Shown piece by piece: positions 8,033-15,168 of a stretch of DNA of 23,844 bases. Below the pieces are notes generated by a model, which made no database searches, was not told where the DNA came from, and saw only the letters and a program-made list of their open reading frames with translations. The stretch lies in contig CAZWFW010000010.1 of the NCBI GenBank assembly GCA_964633445.1, positions 1 through 23,844 of the forward strand, read 5' to 3'. Made by a program: the position numbers and the translations under genes. Each line of letters opens with the position of its first letter. Positions within the stretch are counted from its first letter, which is position 1. Source of the DNA: CAZWFW01 sp964633445 (lineage in GTDB: Archaea; Undinarchaeota; CAZWFW01).

Positions 8033-9417
8033 TCGAAAAAAGCTATGCAACAATTAAGGAGGTTTCTGGAGCATTGGTGGTTGTTGAGGATGTGGAAAGG
8101 GCAGCTTATGGCGAGTTGGTTAAGGTTATAACTGAAGATGGTGAAGAACGTATTGGCCAAGTATTGGATACACAGGCGGGTCTGGCAATTGTGCAAGTTT
8201 TTGAGGGAACAAGCGGTATAGACGTTAGGAGGACAAGGGTTAAATTTACCGGTGAGACCGTAAGGCTTGGTGTTTCTGCAGATATGATTGGTAGAATATT
8301 TAATGGGAGGGGTCAACCAATTGATGGCGGACCAGATATTATTTATGAGGAAAAGCTTGATATTCATGGTTCTGCCATAAATCCAGCCGCAAGAGACTGC
8401 CCAAGTGATTTCATACAAACTGGCATATCGGCGATTGATGGAATGAATACATTGGTTAGAGGACAAAAGTTGCCAATATTTAGTGGCGCCGGTTTACCCC
8501 ATAACCAATTAGCTGCTCAAATTGCTAGGCAAGCTAAGGTTCTTGGTGAAGAGGAAGCATTTACAGTAGTCTTTGCAGCAATGGGTATTACATTTGAGGA
8601 AGCCAATTTCTTTAGAAAAGAATTCGAGAGAACTGGTGCACTAGAAGAGAAAGTAACGATGTTTTTAAATTTAGCCAATGATCCTGCAATTGAAAGGGTT
8701 ATAACGCCCAGACTTGCTTTAACGACTGCAGAATATTTCGCCTTTGAGTATGATATGCATGTTCTCGTAATTTTAACTGATATGACAAATTACGCTGAGG
8801 CTTTAAGGCAACTATCGGCTGCAAGAGAAGAAATTCCTGGGAGACGCGGATACCCCGGTTATATGTACACGGATTTGGCAACAATTTACGAAAGGGCTGG
8901 AAGAATTAGGGGAAAGAAGGGTAGCATCACACAAATGCCTATCTTAACTATGCCAGATGATGACATAACCCATCCTATACCAGATCTAACTGGTTATATT
9001 ACTGAGGGTCAAATAGTTTTGAGCAGAGAATTGCATAGACGCGGAATCTATCCACCGATAAATGTTTTGCCAAGCTTAAGCAGACTAATGAATTTGGGGA
9101 TTGGTTCTGGTAAGACAAGGGAGGATCATAGACAGGTTTCGGACCAGTTATATGCGGCTTACGCGCATGGACTAGACCTGAGGGACTTGGTTGCTGTTAT
9201 TGGTGAAGAAGCTCTAAGTGAAACCGATAGGAAGTATCTGGAATTTGCGGATAGATTTGAAAGAGAATTTGTTGCTCAGGGAACCGAGGAGGACAGAAGT
9301 ATTGAACAAACTCTTGATATTGGTTGGGAATTGCTAGCGACATTGCCAGAGGAAGATCTTAAGAGGATTGATATTGAATTTATAAAGAAATACCACCCAG
9401 AACATGGGAAAAAGTAG
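8029..9417 (+). CDS. atpB: A-type ATP synthase regulatory subunit B
   Basis: The 462-residue non-catalytic B subunit forms the hexamer with A. The P-loop is replaced, as expected, by SGAGLPHNQLAAQIARQA (~148-165). EEIPGRRGYPGYMYTDLATIYERAGR and PSLSRLMNLGIGSGKTREDH, the family's signature blocks, are intact. The N-terminal barrel (YATIKEVSGALVVVEDV) and C-terminal helical domain are full length. It starts in the ATGA overlap with atpA. It is followed after 9 nt by atpD, whose ribosome site lies at the end of this gene. Confidence 0.98.
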   Translation: MIEKSYATIKEVSGALVVVEDVERAAYGELVKVITEDGEERIGQVLDTQAGLAIVQVFEGTSGIDVRRTRVKFTGETVRLGVSADMIGRIFNGRGQPIDGGPDIIYEEKLDIHGSAINPAARDCPSDFIQTGISAIDGMNTLVRGQKLPIFSGAGLPHNQLAAQIARQAKVLGEEEAFTVVFAAMGITFEEANFFRKEFERTGALEEKVTMFLNLANDPAIERVITPRLALTTAEYFAFEYDMHVLVILTDMTNYAEALRQLSAAREEIPGRRGYPGYMYTDLATIYERAGRIRGKKGSITQMPILTMPDDDITHPIPDLTGYITEGQIVLSRELHRRGIYPPINVLPSLSRLMNLGIGSGKTREDHRQVSDQLYAAYAHGLDLRDLVAVIGEEALSETDRKYLEFADRFEREFVAQGTEEDRSIEQTLDIGWELLATLPEEDLKRIDIEFIKKYHPEHGKK

Positions 9418-9426
9418 GTGTGAATC

Positions 9427-10053
9427 TTGGTAGTTACTGGTGTAAGTCCAACAAGATTAGCTTTGCTTAGAACAAATAAAAGAATAGAGCTTGCTAAGAG
9501 AGGTCATAAGCTGCTTAAGGAGAAGAGAGATGCTTTGATTATGGAGTTCTTCAGCATAATCAGAAAAGCTAAGAAGTTGAGAGATGAGGTAGAAAGCGAG
9601 ATTCTCGAAATCTATGAGATGTTTGCAAAAGCCTGTGCTTATTCAGGTAGTATAAAAATTAATACCGTAGCCAATAGCGTGAAGATGAGCTATGAACTTA
9701 AAATTTACGAGAGAAATATTATGGGTGTTAAGGTACCTTTAATCGAGTTTAAAGAGAAGGAGTTTAACTATGATTTCCTTGCCTCAAATAAATTGCTTGA
9801 TGAAATTATAGCAAGGTTTAGAGGAATTATGAAGAAGATCATTGAGCTCGCTGAGCTAGAGGCGACTATTTTAAAGCTTGCAGAAGAAATCCAAAAAACA
9901 AAGCGTAGAGTAAATGCTTTGGAGTATGTAATTATTCCAAGACTTGAGGAGATTAGGAAATATATACAATTAAAACTTGGTGAAATGGAAAGGGAGAACT
10001 TCTTCAGGTTAAAAATAATTAAAAGAAAGTTAAAGAAGAAGGAGTTGCAGTAG
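9427..10053 (+). CDS. atpD: A-type ATP synthase subunit D
   Basis: The 208-residue central rotor shaft subunit. It shows the family's N-terminal signature (VSPTRLALLRTNKRIELAKRG) and matching long N- and C-terminal helices with a central globular part (~70-120), including the paired-helix C-terminus KTKRRVNALEYVIIPRLEE. The TTG start is supported by AGGTG at 9416-9420 about 6 nt upstream and by the family signature beginning right after it. It is the last gene of the operon here. Subunits C, I and K, needed for the complete rotor and membrane part, are not in this window. Confidence 0.96.
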   Translation: MVVTGVSPTRLALLRTNKRIELAKRGHKLLKEKRDALIMEFFSIIRKAKKLRDEVESEILEIYEMFAKACAYSGSIKINTVANSVKMSYELKIYERNIMGVKVPLIEFKEKEFNYDFLASNKLLDEIIARFRGIMKKIIELAELEATILKLAEEIQKTKRRVNALEYVIIPRLEEIRKYIQLKLGEMERENFFRLKIIKRKLKKKELQ

Positions 10054-10126
10054 CTACCTCCTTTTCGGCTCTTTCAGATTACCGTGGCAGAGGTTCTTTC
10101 CAACTGGTACAGAGCTCCCCTCATGC

Positions 10127-10246
10127 ATAATGATTTTTGCAACCAAAGTTTAAAAGTTCGTTAGATTTACATAGAAAGCTTTAAAAAGTTGTTGTTAGCT
10201 ATTTGAACAGCGAGCATCATTCTCCTCTGTAAGGATAATGATTTTT
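10127..10246 (+). repeat. Direct repeat ATAATGATTTTT, two copies
   Basis: ATAATGATTTTT occurs at 10127-10138 and again at 10235-10246, each preceded about 10 nt upstream by a C/T-rich CTCC(C/T)CT block. The second copy runs into the TATA box of the next gene. It could be a protein-binding pair or a coincidence of AT-rich sequence. Confidence 0.35.
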
Positions 10247-10250
10247 AAAT
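10241..10250 (+). promoter_or_regulatory. TATA box for small gene and DUF61 gene
   Basis: ATTTTTAAAT is centred about 27 nt before ATG 10273, so transcription should begin at or next to the start codon (leaderless). No ribosome binding site precedes that ATG, as expected. Confidence 0.5.
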
Positions 10251-10272
10251 CTCAAAAATAATTTTTAAATTT

Positions 10273-10557
10273 ATGAAGGCTGGTTACAGTATTTTTGAGA
10301 AGCTTAGAAAAATTTTGGAAAGCGGTGATAAAACAACCTTTTTGGAGAAATTGGAGAAATATGTAGGTAAATATGAGGGGGATGAGGATCTAACAAAGCT
10401 TCTTAGCATGGCGAAATCTCTGGATTTAAGCAAGGAGGAGGATATTAGAAAAATAAGGGAGAAATTGATTGTTATTGAGGAGTGGAGAAAAATTGAGGAA
10501 TCGTCCGCAAACTTTATACCTCTAAAAAGTAGAAGGTTAAGATATGGAAGAAAGTGA
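10273..10557 (+). CDS. Small helical protein of unknown function
   Basis: The 94-residue product is hydrophilic and predicted to be mostly helical (FEKLRKILESGDKTTFLEKLEK and KEEDIRKIREKLIVIEEWRK), with a basic C-terminus (LKSRRLRYGRK). It has no Cys, no membrane segment and no catalytic motif that I recognise. It has its own leaderless-type promoter and overlaps the DUF61 gene by 14 nt, so the two are co-transcribed and probably work together. The conserved pairing, if found elsewhere, would be the best clue to function. Confidence 0.6.
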   Translation: MKAGYSIFEKLRKILESGDKTTFLEKLEKYVGKYEGDEDLTKLLSMAKSLDLSKEEDIRKIREKLIVIEEWRKIEESSANFIPLKSRRLRYGRK

Positions 10558-10963
10558 TAAAGATATTGTTTTTAGAATTTTGAAGAAGGAAATCCTAGAT
10601 ATTCAACGTTATTTGCCAAAATCTAGGAAGAGTTTAGCTGAACTTCTTAACGAAAATCCTCCTCAGGTAGTGAATAGAGATGGTAGCATTCATACATTTA
10701 GGAGGGAGGAGCTATTAAAAATGAGCAGATATCTCAGTAAAGAGGATCACAAGAAATTACTTCTGCCAATTTATATAGAACTTGGGAAATTACGAGGATA
10801 TGGGAGAGTTAGAGGAAATGTAGCATGCAAAGTTATTTTGAATGTTCTTGGGAAGAAGGAGAAGAATGATGAAAAAATTGAAGAAATTTACTTAAATAGA
10901 GCAGAGATTATGAAGATAAGGGATAAGTTTCCAACAACTACCCAATTTTTGCTTTTTTACTAG
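10544..10963 (+). CDS. DUF61 (UPF0216) family protein
   Basis: The 139-residue protein has the typical blocks of the archaeal DUF61/UPF0216 family: PKSRKSLAELL near residue 25, then NRDGSIHTFRREELLKMSRYL, then a LPIYIELGKLRGYGRVRG segment that usually reads LPI.L..... followed by a short strand. The function of the family is unknown. The final ~30 residues (EKNDEKIEEIYL onward) are an extension. The start ATG lies inside the preceding gene. No clear terminator follows; 10964-11040 is AT-rich spacer. Confidence 0.75.
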   Translation: MEESDKDIVFRILKKEILDIQRYLPKSRKSLAELLNENPPQVVNRDGSIHTFRREELLKMSRYLSKEDHKKLLLPIYIELGKLRGYGRVRGNVACKVILNVLGKKEKNDEKIEEIYLNRAEIMKIRDKFPTTTQFLLFY

Positions 10964-11040
10964 AAAGATGCTCGTGTTTATCATCTGTGGTTTAAGATTC
11001 AAATAAATGCAGATTAAGCAAAGCTAATGAAGATGCGAAA

Positions 11041-11050
11041 GTTTTTAAAG
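11041..11050 (+). promoter_or_regulatory. TATA box of the nnr gene
   Basis: GTTTTTAAAG with an upstream GAAA (possible BRE) is centred about 27 nt before GTG 11074. This predicts a leaderless mRNA and supports the GTG/TTG pair at 11074/11077 as the start. Confidence 0.5.
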
Positions 11051-11073
11051 TATTTACTTAAGCTTATTCTTAA

Positions 11074-12507
11074 GTGTTGGGCAGAGTATTATCATCGAAG
11101 GAACTGAAGGCTTTGGATATTAATGCTAATTACTATGGTATATCTTTGACAAACCTCATGTTAAACGCTGGAAAAAATGTTTATGAGGAATTGATTAGAA
11201 GGGTTAACGTAAAGAATAAGAAAATATTTGTTCTGTGTGGTTCTGGTTACAACGGTGGGGATGGCTTGGCATTCTGTAAATTTTGCAACGAGGCTAACAT
11301 AACGGTTTTTATAAAGAAGGAAAAGCTAAGAAGTTCATGTTTAGAATTGCTCAAGGAGATTGAAAGTAAAGATAATGTTAAAGTTGAGGACTTGGAAAAA
11401 GCGCTAAATGCGAATTTCGATAATAGCATAGTTATTGACGCTTTGCTTGGCATAGGCATAAAAGGTATGCCGAAAGAGCCATACAAATCGATAATAGCAA
11501 AACTAAACGCATCAAAATGCTACAAGGTTTCGATAGATATCCCTTCGGGAATGGAACCAGATATTGGTGAGGGGTTTTATGTTAATGCAGACCTCGTCAT
11601 TTGCTTACATGCTGCTAAACAAGGTGTTGTTAAACGGGGTTTGAATTATGTTGTAAAAAACATAGGCTTGGAAAAAGTAGAACATTTAGCTGGACCGGGC
11701 GATGTTTTTCTGGCTCTACCTAAAAAGTTTAAGGAAGCTCATAAGGGATACTTTGGAAAAGTTGCTGTGGTAGCTGGTAGCAAGGATTATGTGGGAGCTG
11801 GAATTCTGGCAAGCCTAGCAGCTTCTAAGATTGTTGACCTTGTTTATCTAATTGGTTGTAGGGAGGTAAAATTGGCAAGCTTGAACTATCCTGAAATTAT
11901 ATGTAAGGAGGCCGATATAAAAGATGTTGAAAGCTATGAAGATATCTTACGAAATGTTGATTGCATTCTTGTGGGACCTGGGCTTGGTATGGATGGAGGT
12001 ATAGTAAATGATCTACTCACAAGATTTAAGGATAAGAAATTTGTTATCGATGCCGATGCCATTAAATTCCTAGAGCTTAAGAAGGTTAATAAAAATTGCA
12101 TTTTAACACCTCATAGCGGAGAAATGGAAATTTTATACGAGAAGCCACCTTCCGACATTAAGGAGAAGATAGATTTTCTTAAAAAATTTTCAACAAATAA
12201 CTCAAATGTAACGGTTTTATTGAAGGGGTCAGAGGATATCATAGTCTGTGGCGAAAAATATAAAATAAATAAAACTGGGAACGTTGGTATGACTAAGGGA
12301 GGTACAGGCGATGTTCTTGCAGGATTAACTGCAGCATTTTTTGCAAAAACTAATAGTTTCTATGCGGCATGTGCAGCAGCTTTTATAAACGGGTTTACTG
12401 GAGATTTGGTAAAGAGTGATTTTAGCTACTATTTTACAGCAAGGGATTTAGTGAATTACATACCGAAAGCCTTAAAAAACATCGAAAAATATTTTAAATC
12501 TGTTTAA
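11074..12507 (+). CDS. nnr: Bifunctional NAD(P)HX epimerase/dehydratase
   Basis: This is a two-domain metabolite-repair enzyme of 477 residues. The N-terminal YjeF_N epimerase domain (~1-210) has GSGYNGGDGLAF (57-68) and D122 in IDALLGIGIKG; it interconverts R and S forms of hydrated NAD(P)H. The C-terminal ribokinase-like dehydratase (~220-477) has VAVVAGSKDYVGAG, LVGPGLGMDGG, LTPHSGEM, and GGTGDVLAG (409-417) whose D413 should be catalytic; it converts S-NAD(P)HX to NAD(P)H using ADP. It is full length with no missing motif. Start is GTG 11074 or TTG 11077, leaderless. Its end overlaps the convergent LiaF-like gene by 14 nt. Confidence 0.93.
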   Translation: MLGRVLSSKELKALDINANYYGISLTNLMLNAGKNVYEELIRRVNVKNKKIFVLCGSGYNGGDGLAFCKFCNEANITVFIKKEKLRSSCLELLKEIESKDNVKVEDLEKALNANFDNSIVIDALLGIGIKGMPKEPYKSIIAKLNASKCYKVSIDIPSGMEPDIGEGFYVNADLVICLHAAKQGVVKRGLNYVVKNIGLEKVEHLAGPGDVFLALPKKFKEAHKGYFGKVAVVAGSKDYVGAGILASLAASKIVDLVYLIGCREVKLASLNYPEIICKEADIKDVESYEDILRNVDCILVGPGLGMDGGIVNDLLTRFKDKKFVIDADAIKFLELKKVNKNCILTPHSGEMEILYEKPPSDIKEKIDFLKKFSTNNSNVTVLLKGSEDIIVCGEKYKINKTGNVGMTKGGTGDVLAGLTAAFFAKTNSFYAACAAAFINGFTGDLVKSDFSYYFTARDLVNYIPKALKNIEKYFKSV

Positions 12508-13039
12508 ACTTTATATCTCCAATCAAAATTGTGGAAGTTATGTTAACAACGTTTTTGGTAGCGTTTATACCGACTGATTTCAAACCGTAGACTTTTCCTA
12601 TTAGGGCATCACCCTTAAAAGCTACAGATACATTTTTAGGAACTTCAAAAATTATGGAACCAACCCCTCCCAAAATGGTTATGCTCGTACTATTTTTAGG
12701 GATTTTTATCCTAGCATTACCAATACAAAAAACAATTTTATTCTTCGGTGGTGTCAAATTAACTTCCTCAACGAAAATTTTAAAGGTTGTCTGCTTCAAT
12801 TCATAAGCTCCCTTGATGAGCAGGGCTACAAATGTCAGAAATATTACTAAGAATGCTAAACTTACGAAGATTTCCTTCTTTTCATCGAAGATTAAGGAAA
12901 ATCCCAAAAAAATGAAGAAAAGAGGGTAAATATGCAAAAATAGGCTATAATAATTTAGAAAAAGGGAGGGCAAGTTAATGGATGCCAATAAAAATACTAA
13001 AATTCCTAGGATTATAAAAATTAATCCTGATGTCCTCAA
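12494..13039 (-). CDS. LiaF-like membrane protein
   Basis: The 181-residue protein has three hydrophobic segments (~4-26, ~30-50, ~56-77) and a C-terminal soluble beta-rich domain (~90-181) with repeated strand patterns such as ITILGGVGSIIFEVPKNVSVAF and a closing ILIGDIKFKQ. This resembles the LiaF/YvqF C-terminal 'cell wall-active antibiotics response' fold (DUF2154). The TTG start overlaps the stop of the PspC gene (TTGA), with GGTGA at 13045-13049. In bacteria LiaI/LiaF/PspC modules sense envelope stress, and the pairing suggests a similar membrane-stress role here, as inference. Similarity is by pattern only. Confidence 0.6.
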   Translation of the reverse strand: MRTSGLIFIILGILVFLLASINLPSLFLNYYSLFLHIYPLFFIFLGFSLIFDEKKEIFVSLAFLVIFLTFVALLIKGAYELKQTTFKIFVEEVNLTPPKNKIVFCIGNARIKIPKNSTSITILGGVGSIIFEVPKNVSVAFKGDALIGKVYGLKSVGINATKNVVNITSTILIGDIKFKQI

Positions 13040-13386
13040 CTTTCCTCACCTTTTACTGCAGCAAAGATTCCTAGCACAATCAAAATTAAGCCCAAAACTT
13101 GTAGCATGCTTAGCTTTATTATTTCCTTAAGTATGAATATTATTCCAATTGCTATAAGAACGTAACCGCACATGGTTTGTCGCCTCTTTTTTATTTTGAT
13201 CGAATCCTCCTCGGAAGGCATAATAATTGCTAGTAGGAAGTATAGTAATAAAACGGCTGGCGGATTTAGAAAAAATAGCAATATAAAGATTATTCTCACG
13301 ATTTTAGGATTTATTCCAAAGAATTCTGCAATACCTCCGCATACTCCCGCAATTTTCTTGTTTTTACTTTTAAATAGAACCTTCAT
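13036..13386 (-). CDS. pspC: PspC-domain membrane protein
   Basis: Residues ~3-62 match the PspC domain: LFKSKNKKIAGVCGGIAEFF, then NPKIVRIIFILLFFL and a LYFLLAIIMPSEE close. A second hydrophobic pair (~72-90 and ~95-111) follows, with KLSMLQVLGLILIVLGIF, similar to the LiaI-type transmembrane tails found after PspC domains. PspC proteins respond to membrane damage and sit in the cytoplasmic membrane. I use ATG 13386; a TTG one codon upstream is also possible. It is translationally coupled to the LiaF-like gene. Its promoter must lie in the 35 nt shared with the divergent ThiN gene. Confidence 0.85.
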   Translation of the reverse strand: MKVLFKSKNKKIAGVCGGIAEFFGINPKIVRIIFILLFFLNPPAVLLLYFLLAIIMPSEEDSIKIKKRRQTMCGYVLIAIGIIFILKEIIKLSMLQVLGLILIVLGIFAAVKGEES

Positions 13387-13391
13387 CAAAC

Positions 13392-13421
13392 TTTAATTAT
13401 TTTTAACTGTTCAAAAATTTT
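13392..13421 (+). promoter_or_regulatory. Overlapping divergent promoters, thiN and pspC
   Basis: TTTAATTA (13392-13399) is about 27 nt before ATG 13422, so the thiN mRNA should be leaderless. On the other strand an AAATTTTTG element (~13412-13422) sits about 30 nt before the pspC ATG. Each promoter's TATA falls near the other gene's start, so the two could not easily be used at once. Confidence 0.4.
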
Positions 13422-13970
13422 ATGGACTATATACTTAAAGAGCTGGAAAATGCTGTAAGGGAGCTGGAAAATACCGAAAATGCTAGCTTTCTTTGCCCTG
13501 AAGTTCAAATAAATTTTGTTTATGCAAGGAAAAATGCAAAAAATATAAATGATGTTGCGGGATTTCCAGGAAGAATTGTTAGGGTATGGAATACCTTAAA
13601 ATCTTTTACCAAACCAGCATATGGTGCTAGTAAACATGTTGCTAAAGCTTTGCTTGTAGCTATGAAATATAATTCGAAAATACGTGCTTGTATGAATATA
13701 AAGTATGATAAGGATGTTGAGGAAGCTTGTAAAAAAGCCGGCTTAAAGATTGCCTCATTTGATAGAAGGGATGAACCAGAAGAAATTAAAAAAATTGAGG
13801 GTAAGAGCACCGAATGGGGCATTAATCATGCAATTCAAAGCGTTGGTTATGTTCCTGATGTAATCTTTGACTGTGGTGACTTTGGAAAGGAACCTATAGC
13901 GTTTATTTTTGGTAGAGATCCTAGAGATGTGCTCAAAAAATTTAAAAAGATTTTGTCAAACTACATATAG
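13422..13970 (+). CDS. thiN: Stand-alone ThiN thiamine-phosphate synthase domain
   Basis: The 182-residue protein matches the ThiN domain from end to end: CPEVQINFVYA near the start, NDVAGFPGRIVRV (~43-55), a KPAYGASKHVAKALLVAM block, RACMNIKYD, SFDRRDEPEEIKKIEGKS (~115-132) and a late PDVIFDCGDFGKEPIAFIFG. ThiN joins HMP-diphosphate and thiazole phosphate to make thiamine phosphate in archaea lacking ThiE. It is more often fused to the kinase ThiD, or to a DNA-binding domain (ThiR); neither partner is present here. The conserved His of GASKHVA and the Arg residues are kept, so catalysis is plausible. Convergent overlap of 10 nt with the aminotransferase. Confidence 0.85.
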   Translation: MDYILKELENAVRELENTENASFLCPEVQINFVYARKNAKNINDVAGFPGRIVRVWNTLKSFTKPAYGASKHVAKALLVAMKYNSKIRACMNIKYDKDVEEACKKAGLKIASFDRRDEPEEIKKIEGKSTEWGINHAIQSVGYVPDVIFDCGDFGKEPIAFIFGRDPRDVLKKFKKILSNYI

Positions 13971-15097
13971 CTAATGACTTCCTCAACTGCTTCATTTATT
14001 CTACTGGCTCCCTCAATCAGATCCTCCTCTGGTTTTGCAAAACTAAATCTTATATGATTTTGCCCATAAATTCCAAACAAGTATCCAGGAACCGCTAAAA
14101 CTTTCTTTTCTGCAAGTTTTCTGGTAAACTCCTTAGCGGTAACTCCTAACTTCTCTAGAGATGGAAAATAGTAAAACGTTCCTTCTGGTTTTTTGCCTTT
14201 AAGCTCCTTTGTAAGATTTCTTAAGAACAATTTCATCCTTCTCTCGTAGATCTTACACCTCTCCTTAACTATTTCATCGCCTCTCAGAATAGCTTCCCTT
14301 GCCGCATCTTGTATGAATGGGGCTACGCAAGTAACTTGATGAAGTAGAAACTTTGCTATGGTGTCGGTAATTTCTTTTTCAGCAATTATGTAGCCGATTC
14401 TCCACCCGCTCATTGCATAAGTTTTTGAGAAGCTATTCACAATAACATTATTACCCAAACCAAAGCGTCCTAAGCTTATATGTCTCTTACCATTGAAAAT
14501 TATCTCCGAATATGGCTCATCGCTGATTATCATGATATTGTTATCCTCTCCTAGTTCGGAGATACGCCTAAGAGTTTTTTCCTTATAAACCTCCCCTGTT
14601 GGATTAGATGGTGTAGAGAAGATTATCATCCTGGTTTTCTCACCTATTTTTTCTTCAGCATCATCGGCCATGTTTTTACCGTCTAATGCCTTGAGTGGTT
14701 TGGGTATAGCATTAGCAAGTTTAGCTATTTCTGTATATGACAACCAACCTGGATCTTGAACCAAAACCTCATCACCTTCATTTAAGTAGCATTGCATTAA
14801 TGCAAATATAGCCCCCTTCGCGCCATGTGTAATTACAACATTTTCTTTTTTACAGTCAACCCCATATTTTTCGCTATACATATCAGCTATCAGCTCTCTA
14901 AGATCTTCATCACCCTTCGTAGATATATACGCAGTTCTCCCATTTTTTAGCGACTTATATGCAGCTTCTTTAATAAAATTGGGTGTGTCAAAACCGGGTA
15001 TGCCAACGCTTAAATCTATATAATTATCACCCTTAAAACCAACAAACTTGGAAAACTCATCTTCAATGTTTAAGATTCTCCGTGATGGTCTTAGCAT
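13961..15097 (-). CDS. Class I/II PLP-dependent aminotransferase
   Basis: The 378-residue fold-type I aminotransferase has the expected sites: THGAKGAIFAL for the PLP phosphate, STPSNPTGEVY (N165), ISDEPYSEI with D193 and Y196, Schiff-base K225 in NSFSKTYAMSGWRIGY with R233, and the substrate carboxylate Arg in HIRFSFAKPEED near the end. It resembles archaeal aspartate/aromatic aminotransferases of the AspC group. The exact amino acid cannot be told from sequence by eye. It starts at a TATA-proximal ATG (leaderless) and is separated by 71 nt from the ATPase operon upstream on the same strand, which suggests its own promoter. Confidence 0.9.
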   Translation of the reverse strand: MLRPSRRILNIEDEFSKFVGFKGDNYIDLSVGIPGFDTPNFIKEAAYKSLKNGRTAYISTKGDEDLRELIADMYSEKYGVDCKKENVVITHGAKGAIFALMQCYLNEGDEVLVQDPGWLSYTEIAKLANAIPKPLKALDGKNMADDAEEKIGEKTRMIIFSTPSNPTGEVYKEKTLRRISELGEDNNIMIISDEPYSEIIFNGKRHISLGRFGLGNNVIVNSFSKTYAMSGWRIGYIIAEKEITDTIAKFLLHQVTCVAPFIQDAAREAILRGDEIVKERCKIYERRMKLFLRNLTKELKGKKPEGTFYYFPSLEKLGVTAKEFTRKLAEKKVLAVPGYLFGIYGQNHIRFSFAKPEEDLIEGASRINEAVEEVISYM

Positions 15098-15115
15098 ATA
15101 TTGGACTTATAAGTA

Positions 15116-15124
15116 AAATTTTAA
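15116..15124 (-). promoter_or_regulatory. TATA box of the aminotransferase gene
   Basis: On the minus strand, TTAAAATT is centred about 23-27 nt before ATG 15097, giving a predicted leaderless transcript separate from the ATPase operon. Confidence 0.45.
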
Positions 15125-15168
15125 TAATCTAAGGGAATTAGCTGGCGATTGTCGAACTAAACCCTGAA

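Larger units (their letters stand above)
10054..10272 (+). other. Intergenic stretch with G+C-rich island, possible ncRNA
   Basis: No reading frame is supported in this 219-nt gap. Bases ~10054-10125 are about 51% G+C by hand count, clearly above the surrounding DNA, and a pyrimidine-rich run (10055-10077) follows the atpD stop. In AT-rich thermophile genomes G+C islands outside genes often mark stable RNAs. However, I find no tRNA cloverleaf and no clean C/D or H/ACA box set. The rest is AT-rich and leads into the promoter of the next gene. An RNA gene is possible but unproven. Confidence 0.3.

Noticed and set aside
7852..8466. A 204-codon minus-strand frame across atpA and atpB
   Set aside because: It lies wholly opposite two highly conserved ATP synthase genes and is Ser/Asn/Ile-rich shadow sequence.
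10054..10126. A tRNA gene in the G+C-rich island
   Set aside because: I could not form an acceptor stem or find a TTCGAATC-type T-loop on either strand.
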